DNA of 64,000 nucleotides from Flavobacteriales bacterium UBA1986 (lineage in GTDB: Bacteria; Bacteroidota; Bacteroidia; Flavobacteriales_G; Salibacteraceae): positions 1 through 64,000 of the forward strand of contig DDDG01000024.1 in assembly GCA_002336245.1 (NCBI GenBank), read 5' to 3'. Positions 8,791 through 16,532 of this stretch are shown one piece after another. The stretch's first letter is position 1; every line of letters begins with the position of its first letter. The translations under genes and the position numbers were made by a program. The notes under the pieces are model-generated. The model searched no databases. It was not told where the DNA came from and saw only the letters and a program-made list of their open reading frames with translations.

Positions 8791-9608
8791 GCTACTTGGA
8801 GGACCTTCGTTCGAATTTGACCAAAGACGAGAGCTTCCTCGACCTTATTTTCGAAGGCCGCAATAAATCGTACGGTGCCTATGAATTGCGGAAACGAAGC
8901 GATCGGCGCTTATTACTAGGTTTTTTGATCGCAGTTTTCGTTCTAGGCTCTGCCTTTTCCATTCCTCTAATTCGAGCCAGTTTCACCAAGAAAGAGGAGC
9001 CTCTAAAAGTCAAAGCAAAGCGCGTTCTCCAATATTCGGAGCTCTCGGCCCCACCCCCCATTGCCCTTGAGAAACCACCACCCGAGCGGATCACTGAAAT
9101 CAAGAAGGAGGTAAAGAAGTTTCTCAAACCTGTGGTAAAGCCAGATGAAGAAGTCATCGAGGAAGAGTTAATTCCGACCATGGAAGAACTGGAAACTGTA
9201 GAAGTCGGGACGGAAAATATTGAAGGGATAGATTCCATTGCCCTTGACCAAGGGGTTGAGAGTTTTGACCAAATAGAGCCCGAGGAGGTTAGCAAACCTT
9301 TCTTAATCGTAGAGCAAATGCCAACTTACCCAGGCGGTGAGGGTGAGCTCATCAGTTATCTCAGTAAAACGGTGATGTATCCTAGCCAAGCCAGAGAGTT
9401 CAAAGTCCAGGGTCTGGTGGTCGCTCGTTTTGTCATTGAATCGGATGGAAGCATTTCCAACATCGAAGTGCTTCGAGGAATCGGTGCTGGATGTGATGAA
9501 GAAGCCGTGCGAGTCATTGAGGGCATGCCCAATTGGTCGCCTGGTGTTCAAAATGGAAATTACGTGCCCGTGATGTATACCTTGCCCATCCGCTTTGTCC
9601 TCAAATAG
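8787..9608 (+). CDS. tonB: TonB energy transducer
   Basis: A 273-residue TonB. The N-terminal cytoplasmic tail of about 43 residues holds FEGRNKSYGAYELRK, a motif typical of Bacteroidota TonB proteins encoded with ExbBD. One membrane helix follows (about 44-63). The linker is rich in Pro, Glu and Lys, and the C-terminal TonB domain (about 185-273) contains YPSQAREFKVQGLVVARF and ends PIRFVLK. It is the last motor gene of the operon. The C-terminal domain resembles the orphan TonB at 6067-6774, but the linkers and N termini differ, suggesting different receptors or partners. Confidence 0.92.
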   Translation: MSYLEDLRSNLTKDESFLDLIFEGRNKSYGAYELRKRSDRRLLLGFLIAVFVLGSAFSIPLIRASFTKKEEPLKVKAKRVLQYSELSAPPPIALEKPPPERITEIKKEVKKFLKPVVKPDEEVIEEELIPTMEELETVEVGTENIEGIDSIALDQGVESFDQIEPEEVSKPFLIVEQMPTYPGGEGELISYLSKTVMYPSQAREFKVQGLVVARFVIESDGSISNIEVLRGIGAGCDEEAVRVIEGMPNWSPGVQNGNYVPVMYTLPIRFVLK

Positions 9609-9616
9609 ATTCAGAC

Positions 9617-9799
9617 GTGAGTAATTTAAGAAGGTTCTCATACCTCTTCCGTGGCCTGTTCTTCCTGTTGCTCGGCTCTTTTATTCTTTGGAGGGGAAAT
9701 GCAACTTTCGGCCTGCAAGAATGGCAAGTGTGCAGTTTGGGAATTTTCGGCATCTTGCTTGGCCTATGGCGACTCGTTCAGCTAGTGCGATCCTACTGA
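9617..9799 (+). CDS. Small two-helix membrane protein of unknown function
   Basis: A GTG start 8 bases after tonB opens a 60-residue frame with two hydrophobic segments, FRGLFFLLLGSFILW and CSLGIFGILLGLW, joined by a short polar turn and ending in basic residues. I recognise no family. Its last 34 bases overlap the start of the next gene in another frame, which fits translational coupling. The conserved membrane topology and operon position support a real gene, but length and the GTG start leave doubt. Confidence 0.5.
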   Translation: MSNLRRFSYLFRGLFFLLLGSFILWRGNATFGLQEWQVCSLGIFGILLGLWRLVQLVRSY

Positions 9800-10218
9800 T
9801 CTTTCTTTTGGCTTGTTCCCCTTCCAAAAAGGGCGGAAGTTTACATCTTGTTTGCGAAGAAAAACTCCGTCCGGGCATAGAGGCTGTTGCCAAAGTCTTT
9901 CAAGTGCGCTATTCTGCCAAGGTTAAAATTGCCTGGGTTGACAAGATTGAAGGTTCTGAATTTGAAAGCGACAGCACCCATTTATATTTCAAGCTCGACT
10001 CCATGGATTTCAACACTGAACATCAACAAGAGCGCATCGGCTTCCTTGAAGATAGGTCGGTAGTCATGCTCGTTCGAGGCGATTATCAAGAATTGGACGG
10101 CGCCTTTGGTGCTTATTTGGTAAGTCCAGCAGGACAGAAAATTCTCGAAAAGGAATCTTGGAAACCGCGTTTTGAATACAAGCGCATGCTTCAGTTTGAA
10201 ACACCCGGCTCCAACTGA
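9766..10218 (+). CDS. Shortened periplasmic substrate-binding-like lipoprotein
   Basis: A 150-residue lipoprotein. The signal peptide ends in the lipobox LLAC, with the acylated Cys at about residue 17. The first part, LHLVCEEKLRPGIEAVAKVF, resembles the first strand and helix of PstS/ModA-type binding proteins. The last part, FGAYLVSPAGQKILEKESW, resembles the terminal lobe element of the same fold. A full family member has about 270-300 residues, so the central half is missing while the frame stays open. In related Bacteroidota a PstS-like lipoprotein commonly follows this exbB-exbD-exbD-tonB set. It overlaps the 3' end of purN by 28 bp on the opposite strand. Confidence 0.65.
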   Translation: MATRSASAILLIFLLACSPSKKGGSLHLVCEEKLRPGIEAVAKVFQVRYSAKVKIAWVDKIEGSEFESDSTHLYFKLDSMDFNTEHQQERIGFLEDRSVVMLVRGDYQELDGAFGAYLVSPAGQKILEKESWKPRFEYKRMLQFETPGSN

Positions 10219-10781
10219 TCGAACACGTACTCCTCTATTTGTCGAGGATAATGGTAGTGTTCCAGCTTGAGCACTTCTGCGGCGAGAGAGTCAGGGGTTT
10301 CTCCTTCTTTTAAAGAATAGAAGGCTTGAAATAGGACATCTCCTTCATCGTAGTGTTCGTTCACTAAATGGATGCTGATTCCCGACTCCTGCTCACCAGC
10401 TTTTACCACCGCCTTATGCACGTTCATGCCGTACATTCCTTTTCCGCCAAATTTCGGAAGCAGCGCTGGGTGAATGTTCAATATTCGAGCGTCAAAATTT
10501 TGAGTAAGTCCAGAAGGAATGAGCTTCATATATCCCGCCAACACAATTAAGTCTACCGAGTATCTCTTTAAAACCTCGAGCATCGGCTCCACATTCTTGC
10601 GATCTTCTGGGCTGAAATGAACGAAGGGAATTCCATAATGAGCGGCATGCTCTTTTACCCCAGCAGTAGGGTTGTTGCTGCAAATGACCACCACTTGGAT
10701 GACTGGGTGAGATTTAAAATATTCAAGAATGGAAGCTGCATTGCTTCCTCGACCTGAGGCGAAAATTGCGATTCGTTGCAC
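10191..10781 (-). CDS. purN: Phosphoribosylglycinamide formyltransferase
   Basis: A 196-residue GAR transformylase that uses 10-formyl-tetrahydrofolate to formylate GAR, the third step of purine synthesis. GRGSN (10-14) binds the phosphate. The catalytic Asn102 and His104 lie in NIHPALLP and Asp145 in HYDEGDV. The start is GTG at 10781; no better ATG is available upstream. It is divergent from the flavoprotein gene, with about 35 bp between the start codons, so the two promoters must overlap. Confidence 0.95.
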   Translation of the reverse strand: MQRIAIFASGRGSNAASILEYFKSHPVIQVVVICSNNPTAGVKEHAAHYGIPFVHFSPEDRKNVEPMLEVLKRYSVDLIVLAGYMKLIPSGLTQNFDARILNIHPALLPKFGGKGMYGMNVHKAVVKAGEQESGISIHLVNEHYDEGDVLFQAFYSLKEGETPDSLAAEVLKLEHYHYPRQIEEYVFDQLEPGVSN

Positions 10782-10816
10782 AGACCAAAATTCTTATTTT
10801 GTGGAAAACAGTCTCT

Positions 10817-11479
10817 ATGGCAAAGCCAGAATTTATCACCTATCTCGGATCACAGATTCCAATCGAAGAAATTGGCTTGCGCGCAAAGGAGTTTCGGAGA
10901 CAAATGGAAAGCAGAAGGAGCGTGCGAAATTACTCCAGCGAGGCCATTCCAAAAGAAGTGATCGACGACATTATTATGACAGCCTCTTCCGCTCCATCCG
11001 GCGCCAACAAACAGCCTTGGACATTTTGTGTCATCAGCAATGCTGAGCTAAAGTCCAAAATTCGAGCTGCGGCTGAAAAAGAGGAACACGACAATTACCA
11101 TCACCGCATGAGTGATGCCTGGCTTAAAGACCTGGAGCATTTAGGTACAGATGAATACAAAGAATTTCTAGATACAGCACCTTGGGTGGTTGTACTCTTC
11201 CGAAAAACATTTGAAATGGAAGGAAATGAAAAGCGCAATGTGTACTATGTAAACGAATCGGTAGGGATAGCCGCCGGATTTTTCATCGCTGCCGTTCACC
11301 AGGCCGGGCTAGTCACCCTAACGCATACTCCTTCTCCAATGGGTTTCTTAACCAAGATTTTGGATCGCCCTAAAAATGAACGCCCATTTCTGCTCTTACC
11401 TGTCGGCTACCCAGCCTCAGATGCAGAAGTTCCTGTGATTGAAAAAAAGGGTCTTGACGAGGTCGCAGTCTATTATTAA
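10817..11479 (+). CDS. Iodotyrosine-deiodinase-like nitroreductase
   Basis: A 220-residue FMN flavoprotein of the nitroreductase fold. RRSVRNYS (33-40) and APSGANKQPW (59-68) bind FMN. From there to the C terminus it follows the vertebrate iodotyrosine deiodinase pattern closely, including FLDTAPWVVVLF, VNESVGIAAGF, and LLPVGYPASDAEVP. The residues that clamp the halotyrosine zwitterion in that enzyme align as Glu90, Tyr94 and Lys115, all conserved with the right spacing. Reductive dehalogenation of halotyrosines is therefore plausible; bacterial homologues with this activity are known. The start at 10817 (MAKPEF) is preferred over an upstream frame extension into the promoter. Confidence 0.88.
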   Translation: MAKPEFITYLGSQIPIEEIGLRAKEFRRQMESRRSVRNYSSEAIPKEVIDDIIMTASSAPSGANKQPWTFCVISNAELKSKIRAAAEKEEHDNYHHRMSDAWLKDLEHLGTDEYKEFLDTAPWVVVLFRKTFEMEGNEKRNVYYVNESVGIAAGFFIAAVHQAGLVTLTHTPSPMGFLTKILDRPKNERPFLLLPVGYPASDAEVPVIEKKGLDEVAVYY

Positions 11480-11486
11480 GGAGGCA

Positions 11487-12461
11487 CTAGCGCTCCCGCT
11501 CAATGGTGTAATTCACCAGTGTCTCAAGTGATTTTCTGGCCTCTGTTTCGGGAAGTTGTGAGAGCAATTCCAGCGATTGGCGTGCATAGTCGTGCATCTT
11601 TTGGGTGGCATATTCAATGCCTCCGCTGGCAGAAACAAACTGAATCACCTCCTTCACCTTAATGGCATTTGTGTTGTGATTCTTCACGATGTTCACGATT
11701 CTTTTGCGATCGCTGTTCGACGCTCTGTTGAGCGCATAGATCAGGGGTAAAGTTGTCTTGCGTTCTTGAATGTCGATGCCAGTTGGTTTCCCAATGTCTT
11801 TTCCCGCACCATAATCGAAGAGGTCGTCTTTGATCTGGAAGGCCATTCCTACCTTCTCTCCAAATTCCGTCATCAAGCGAATGTGCTCCTCACTCGATTT
11901 TGTGCTTTGAGCACCCGAACGACAGCAAGCAGAAATGAGGGCGGCCGTTTTCTGACGAATGATTTCAAAATAAACCTCCTCATCGAAATTTAAGAGCCGA
12001 GTTTTTTCCATTTGAAGGAGTTCACCTTCACTCATTTCCTTCACCGCGTCGGAAACGGTATGCAGCAATTCAAACTCGTTGTTGTCGACGGCCATCATAA
12101 GCCCCTTCGACAGTAAAAAATCACCCACGAGTACAGCTACCTTATTTTTCCACAGGGCATTGACAGAGAAAAACCCTCTGCGCTCATCAGCCTCGTCAAC
12201 CACGTCGTCGTGCACCAAGGTAGCCGTATGTAGAAGCTCAATAAGAGCTGCAGCAGTGTAGGTGCTTTCATTTACATCGCCCGTCGCCTTAGCCGATAAA
12301 AAAACAAACATGGGGCGCAGTTGCTTCCCTTTTCGTTTGATGATGTAGTGCGTGATGCGATCCAATAGAGGCGCCTTCGACTGCATGGAAGTTTTGAACT
12401 TGAGTTCAAACTCTTTCATTTCGGGCTCGATCGGCTTCCTTATAATGTCTACAGGATTCAT
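11487..12461 (-). CDS. ispB: Long-chain polyprenyl diphosphate synthase
   Basis: A 324-residue trans-prenyltransferase that extends FPP with IPP to build the side chain of menaquinone. The first Asp-rich motif is DDVVD (85-89) and the second DDLFD (212-216). The residue five places before the first motif is Ala80 (HTATLVHDD), the small residue found in long-chain enzymes, so an octaprenyl-like product is likely. It is convergent with the flavoprotein gene (7-bp gap) and downstream of rlmN on the same strand, but has its own promoter-like box. Confidence 0.9.
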   Translation of the reverse strand: MNPVDIIRKPIEPEMKEFELKFKTSMQSKAPLLDRITHYIIKRKGKQLRPMFVFLSAKATGDVNESTYTAAALIELLHTATLVHDDVVDEADERRGFFSVNALWKNKVAVLVGDFLLSKGLMMAVDNNEFELLHTVSDAVKEMSEGELLQMEKTRLLNFDEEVYFEIIRQKTAALISACCRSGAQSTKSSEEHIRLMTEFGEKVGMAFQIKDDLFDYGAGKDIGKPTGIDIQERKTTLPLIYALNRASNSDRKRIVNIVKNHNTNAIKVKEVIQFVSASGGIEYATQKMHDYARQSLELLSQLPETEARKSLETLVNYTIERER

Positions 12462-12469
12462 CTGAAAAG

Positions 12470-12477
12470 CAAATGTA
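12470..12477 (-). promoter_or_regulatory. Promoter of the polyprenyl synthase gene
   Basis: TACATTTG on the minus strand is a perfect TAnnTTTG box, 8 bases before the ATG at 12461. It sits in the 25-bp gap after rlmN, so its -33 region would overlap the rlmN stop. The transcript would have almost no leader. Confidence 0.5.
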
Positions 12478-12486
12478 TTTTAAAGC

Positions 12487-13560
12487 TTATGTGGTCTTAG
12501 AAAAATCGTTTTTGTTCGCCAATTGACCGCAAGCAGCATCGATGTCCTTTCCTCTACTTCTTCTCACTTTGGCTACAATTCCGTTCTTCTTGAGGTGATG
12601 TGCAAAAGCATCAACCTTTTCAGGCAAGGCTTGTTCAAACTCACCGTCGTCAATGCTGTTGTATTCTATGATATTCACTTTAGAAGGAACCTTCTTGCAA
12701 AACTTCACCAGCTCTTGAGCATCCTGAATTTCGTCGTTGAAATCCTTAAAAATGATGTACTCGAAGGTGACTTGATTTTTGGTTTGACTGTAGTAGTAAT
12801 TGAGTGCTGAGGCCAATACTTCGAGGTTATTGCTGTCGTTGATTGGCATTATTTTACTGCGCTTTTCGTCGTTAGCTGCATGTAGGGAAAGCGCCAAATT
12901 GAAGCGCACTTTTTCATCTCCCAGCTTCCGAATCATCTTCGAAATGCCGGCCGTGGAAATCGTAATTCGCTTTGGCGACATTCCGAGACCATCTTCCGAT
13001 GTGATTCGATCAACAGATTGAAGTACTTGTTTTAGGTTGAGCAAAGGCTCACCCATACCCATATAAACGATGTTGCTTAAACCCTCGCCATAGAGCTCTC
13101 TAGAAACCCGATCGACCTCGACAACCTGATCGAAGATTTCGAAGGCCTCTAGATTTCGAAGGCGTTTGAGCTTTCCTGTGGCACAAAATGCACAGCTCAA
13201 ACTGCAACCAACTTGAGATGATATGCAGGCTGTTTTCCGCTTGTCGGTAGGAATAAGAACGCTCTCTATGATTTTGTGGTCGTAGGTCTTTAAGGCCATT
13301 TTAACCGTTCCGTCTTCACTACGTTGATCTTCTTTCCCGGCAAAGGAGCGCATCTCGTATTCCTCAGCAAGCTTATCTCGCAAGGCCTTCGGCAGGTTCG
13401 TCATTTCCGAGAAATCGTGCACCTGCTTGTTCCAAAGCCATTCCCAGATTTGCTTAGCACGGTACTTTGGCTCCCCTACCTTAATTAAGGTCGATTGCAA
13501 TCCTTCGAAATCTAAGGATCGCAAGTCAGCGCGCTTGTGAGCATGTTTTATACTTTCCAT
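12487..13560 (-). CDS. rlmN: Dual-specificity 23S rRNA/tRNA adenine-C2 methyltransferase
   Basis: A 357-residue radical-SAM enzyme that methylates C2 of A2503 in 23S rRNA and A37 in some tRNAs. The 4Fe-4S motif CxxxCxxC is Cys119, Cys123 and Cys126. The methyl-carrying Cys344 (DAACGQL) is present near the C terminus. GMGEPLLN and SLHAANDEKR are typical RlmN elements. Its start overlaps the end of ispD by 13 bp, making it the third gene of the coiled-coil protein-ispD-rlmN operon. Confidence 0.95.
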   Translation of the reverse strand: MESIKHAHKRADLRSLDFEGLQSTLIKVGEPKYRAKQIWEWLWNKQVHDFSEMTNLPKALRDKLAEEYEMRSFAGKEDQRSEDGTVKMALKTYDHKIIESVLIPTDKRKTACISSQVGCSLSCAFCATGKLKRLRNLEAFEIFDQVVEVDRVSRELYGEGLSNIVYMGMGEPLLNLKQVLQSVDRITSEDGLGMSPKRITISTAGISKMIRKLGDEKVRFNLALSLHAANDEKRSKIMPINDSNNLEVLASALNYYYSQTKNQVTFEYIIFKDFNDEIQDAQELVKFCKKVPSKVNIIEYNSIDDGEFEQALPEKVDAFAHHLKKNGIVAKVRRSRGKDIDAACGQLANKNDFSKTT

Positions 13561-14219
13561 CCTTTTTCGATTAAGTCGCGCGCCAACACGAGGTCGAGCG
13601 GTGTGGTAATTTTAATGTTCTCGGGGTTGCCCTCAATCAAGAAAACTGGCTCTCCACTGTGTTCAACAACATTGGCATCGTCGGTAAAAAGTTCATCGTA
13701 TTCCTGCTCAAAAGCCGCAAATAGTTGGGATGCACGAAAGCATTGTGGCGTTTGAATCGAAACGACATTCGCACGATTAAGCGCACGGTTATTTGAACCT
13801 TCTTTCCATCTCAAGGACTGCTTAACCGGCAGAAAGGGAATTCCAGAGCCTCGTTCTTCTGCACTTGAAAAAGCGGCATTCACTGTTTCATGGCTCACAA
13901 AAGGGCGCACGCCATCGTGAATTCCGATGAGGTCCATTTCACGGCAATGTTCAAGACCATTCTTTACCGAATGGAAGCGTGTGGAGCCTCCAGCACAAAA
14001 GATCATCCTAGAACTAATGTGTTCCAAGTCTTTCTTGCGAATCAATTCAGGTTCTGGTAAAACTACAACTAGCAGCATCTCAGGATCGAAGGCTGCAAGA
14101 GAACTGAGCGTATTGAATAGAATGCTCTTTCCTGCCAAATCAAGAAACTGTTTTGGAATGCTCGAGGCCATTCGCTTTCCCGACCCCCCCGCAACCACAA
14201 TCATGGCTCGTTTTGTCAT
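13548..14219 (-). CDS. ispD: 2-C-methyl-D-erythritol 4-phosphate cytidylyltransferase
   Basis: A 223-residue nucleotidyltransferase that joins CTP to MEP in the non-mevalonate isoprenoid pathway. The glycine-rich CTP loop is VVAGGSGKRM (8-17). IHDGVRPFV and QTPQCF are characteristic IspD motifs. Its presence shows that the organism makes IPP by the MEP route, which feeds the polyprenyl synthase nearby and the carotenoid genes at 40-43 kb. The start overlaps the preceding stop (ATGA) and the stop region overlaps rlmN. Confidence 0.95.
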   Translation of the reverse strand: MTKRAMIVVAGGSGKRMASSIPKQFLDLAGKSILFNTLSSLAAFDPEMLLVVVLPEPELIRKKDLEHISSRMIFCAGGSTRFHSVKNGLEHCREMDLIGIHDGVRPFVSHETVNAAFSSAEERGSGIPFLPVKQSLRWKEGSNNRALNRANVVSIQTPQCFRASQLFAAFEQEYDELFTDDANVVEHSGEPVFLIEGNPENIKITTPLDLVLARDLIEKGWKV

Positions 14220-15082
14220 TTGGGCTGATCCTTCATATGCGCTTTCAATGCATTGTCGTGCTTCCGTTGCTTTTTATCCAGCTTTCGCTGAGATCTGGTA
14301 ATGGACTCTTGCCAAGAACCCGCTTTGTCGGGCGAAATTTTATTGCGCTTTTTGTCGAGCTTCCGTTGTTCACGTCTAATTTTCTCGCGTTCGTCGCCAA
14401 GCTTCGACTGATTCTTCTGAAACTTCTTCAGCTTTTTATCCCATTTATCGCGCGATTCTTCGGCCTTTCCTGCATCAAATTCAGCCTTGTTCGCTGTGGC
14501 TTCAGCATCTTGAGTAGCTTGTTGTTGCTCATAGGCCGCCTTTTTTATTTCATCCTCCTTGGCCGTTCTTTCCGCGGCAGCTTTTTCATCTGGCTTCATT
14601 AAAGGGGCAATGATCTTCGACATCGAGCGCTTGCCAGAAAACTGAGTATAGGTGATGGACTTGAGTTCTCCATTTTCTTGAAGAAGAAAAAAGAGCGTTC
14701 CGAATTTATCGTCGATTTTGTCAAGATCGGCCTCAACACGGTCCATCATATTTTTCTCCTCGGAGCTCAAGACCTTCATCTCTAAATTGAAACGAACATC
14801 CTTTTTTATAGATGTAACATCGAGCACATAGCGCTTATAACCAGGCTGACGAATGACCAGAGAGCGCGTACCTTGAGGAAGATCGCCTTTGAAACGAATG
14901 AACGCTTGTCCGCTGGTGTCGGTGTTTATCGTAGCAAGCTTCTTGGAAGCTTGGAATACTAAGATCCCAGCGCTTCCTTGCACACCTTTAGCGGATGTAA
15001 TGTTTGCTTGAATGGAATATTCTTGCGAAAATCCAAAGAGGGCGGCCGTAATAAGGCCAAGCATCAGAGCGAATTTTTTCAT
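14216..15082 (-). CDS. Exported protein with CarboxypepD_reg-like domain and charged coiled coil
   Basis: A 288-residue unknown protein. MKKFALMLGL starts a signal peptide ending near FGFSQ (about 21). Residues 22-105 look like a beta-sandwich of the carboxypeptidase-regulatory type (QGTRSLVIRQPGYKRYVLDV). The last 130 residues are a Lys/Glu/Ala-rich coiled coil dense in KKL, REK and RKL, with a strongly basic end. The upstream in-frame ATG at 15106 would break the signal peptide. It heads the operon with ispD and rlmN, which does not reveal its role. No function is assigned. Confidence 0.75.
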   Translation of the reverse strand: MKKFALMLGLITAALFGFSQEYSIQANITSAKGVQGSAGILVFQASKKLATINTDTSGQAFIRFKGDLPQGTRSLVIRQPGYKRYVLDVTSIKKDVRFNLEMKVLSSEEKNMMDRVEADLDKIDDKFGTLFFLLQENGELKSITYTQFSGKRSMSKIIAPLMKPDEKAAAERTAKEDEIKKAAYEQQQATQDAEATANKAEFDAGKAEESRDKWDKKLKKFQKNQSKLGDEREKIRREQRKLDKKRNKISPDKAGSWQESITRSQRKLDKKQRKHDNALKAHMKDQPK

Positions 15083-15103
15083 GGAGTGACTCAGTTTAAG
15101 GAA

Positions 15104-15135
15104 CAAAGGTAGCAGAGAGAATTGGCTATCGAAAA
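15104..15135 (-). promoter_or_regulatory. Promoter of the coiled-coil protein-ispD-rlmN operon
   Basis: On the minus strand TTTTC (15131-15135) is followed after 19 bp by TACCTTTG (15104-15111), a perfect -7 box with a plausible -33 element at the expected spacing. The ATG at 15082 is 21 bases downstream. Confidence 0.6.
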
Positions 15136-15176
15136 GGAAATGAAGTATTCAAGCATTTCCAAAAGAAGGGCCCTGC

Positions 15177-15184
15177 TATATTTG
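15177..15184 (+). promoter_or_regulatory. Promoter of kbl
   Basis: TATATTTG is a perfect TAnnTTTG box followed by CAGC, 22 bases before the kbl ATG at 15207. The -33 region has only TTTCC-like sequence, so strength is uncertain. Confidence 0.6.
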
Positions 15185-15206
15185 CAGCTCACGAATCGAA
15201 AAGGCT

Positions 15207-16394
15207 ATGTACGGGAAATTAGAAATGCACCTCCAAGAAGAACTTCAAAACATTGAAGAAGCCGGACTCTTTAAGAAGGAGCGGATCATCATGGGACCCC
15301 AAGATGCTTCCATTAAGGTGAGCACTGGAGAAGAGGTTTTAAACTTCTGTTCAAACAATTACCTGGGTTTATCCTCACACCCAAAAGTTGTGGCTGCTGC
15401 CAAAAAAGCCCTCGACACGCGCGGCTTTGGGATGTCGTCGGTGCGATTCATTTGTGGAACTCAAGACATTCATAAAGAGTTGGAGCAAAAGATTGCCGAC
15501 TTCCTTCACACAGAAGACACCATATTGTATGCAGCAGCATTTGATGCCAACGGTGGAGTGTTCGAACCGCTTTTAACCGATCAGGATGCCATCATTTCAG
15601 ATTCGCTAAATCACGCATCCATCATCGACGGAGTTCGCTTGTGCAAAGCTCAGCGCTATCGTTATCAAAACAACGATATGGCCGATTTGGAATCAAAACT
15701 TAAAGAAGCCCAAGCCCAGAGATTCAAAATTATCGTGACCGATGGCGTGTTTTCAATGGATGGCTATGTAGCCCAACTTGACAAGATTTGTGACTTGGCT
15801 GAAAAATACGATGCCTTAGTGATGGTGGATGAATGTCATGCCACCGGTTTCATTGGTAAAACTGGAAGAGGTTCTATTGAATTGCGCAATGTATTGGGAC
15901 GAGTCGACATTATAACTGGAACCCTAGGTAAGGCATTAGGTGGCGCAATGGGAGGCTTTACTTCTGGGCGTAAAGAGATCGTAGAAATGCTTCGTCAACG
16001 TTCGCGCCCATATTTGTTCTCGAATTCATTGGCACCTTCTATTGTTGGAGCGAGTTTAGCCGTTTTTGACCTTTTGAATGAAACGACAGAACTTCGAGAT
16101 ACCCTTGAAGAAAACGTGAACTACTTCAAAGAAGGAATAAAAGCTGCGGGCTTCGATTATAAAGATGGAGAGTCGGCAATCGTTCCAATCATGTTGTACG
16201 ACGCGAAGCTCTCTCAAGACTTTTCGAACCGATTGTTGCAAGAAGGTATTTACGTCATAGGCTTCTTCTACCCAGTGGTACCAAAGGAACAAGCGCGAAT
16301 TCGTGTTCAACTTTCTGCCGGACATACCCGCGCTCATTTGGATAAAGCCATCGCAGCTTTTACCAAAGTTGGTAAGGAACTGGGCGTCATTTAA
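15207..16394 (+). CDS. kbl: Glycine C-acetyltransferase (2-amino-3-ketobutyrate CoA ligase)
   Basis: A 395-residue PLP enzyme of the alpha-oxoamine synthase family that cleaves 2-amino-3-oxobutyrate with CoA to glycine and acetyl-CoA, the second step of threonine catabolism. The PLP lysine is Lys242 in GTLGKALGG. DECH (208-211) contacts the cofactor ring, and NFCSNNYLGLS is the family's N-terminal signature. Related enzymes (AONS, SPT, ALAS) share the fold, but length and the SVRFICGTQ segment favour Kbl. The partner threonine dehydrogenase (tdh) is not in the window. Confidence 0.92.
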   Translation: MYGKLEMHLQEELQNIEEAGLFKKERIIMGPQDASIKVSTGEEVLNFCSNNYLGLSSHPKVVAAAKKALDTRGFGMSSVRFICGTQDIHKELEQKIADFLHTEDTILYAAAFDANGGVFEPLLTDQDAIISDSLNHASIIDGVRLCKAQRYRYQNNDMADLESKLKEAQAQRFKIIVTDGVFSMDGYVAQLDKICDLAEKYDALVMVDECHATGFIGKTGRGSIELRNVLGRVDIITGTLGKALGGAMGGFTSGRKEIVEMLRQRSRPYLFSNSLAPSIVGASLAVFDLLNETTELRDTLEENVNYFKEGIKAAGFDYKDGESAIVPIMLYDAKLSQDFSNRLLQEGIYVIGFFYPVVPKEQARIRVQLSAGHTRAHLDKAIAAFTKVGKELGVI

Positions 16395-16470
16395 TTGCTG
16401 GAAATAATCTCGAAATTCACGTCTTGAAAATTTTCGAGATTCAGACCTTGTAAGCCGCCAATAAAAGTTA

Positions 16471-16497
16471 TATCTTCGCAGCCCCTTATTTAGGGGC
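16471..16497 (+). promoter_or_regulatory. rplM promoter with leader hairpin
   Basis: TATCTTCG (16471-16478) fits the -7 box with one mismatch. It is followed by CA and the hairpin GCCCC-TTATTTA-GGGGC (16481-16497) and then TTTTGC. The hairpin would be at the 5' end of the rplM-rpsI transcript. The same arrangement precedes tRNA-Leu at 102-124. Alternatively the hairpin plus TTTT could terminate kbl, 86 bp upstream. Confidence 0.5.
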
Positions 16498-16532
16498 TTT
16501 TGCATTGAATTTTACCAGCAAACAGAACAGAG

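Noticed and set aside
8879..9295. 138-residue minus-strand frame opposite tonB
   Set aside because: Ser-rich shadow of the Pro/Glu-rich linker codons, with no start context, promoter or known family.
16481..16503. Terminator of kbl
   Set aside because: The GCCCC/GGGGC hairpin has only four T residues after it and follows a -7 box directly, so a leader hairpin of rplM is preferred; termination remains possible.
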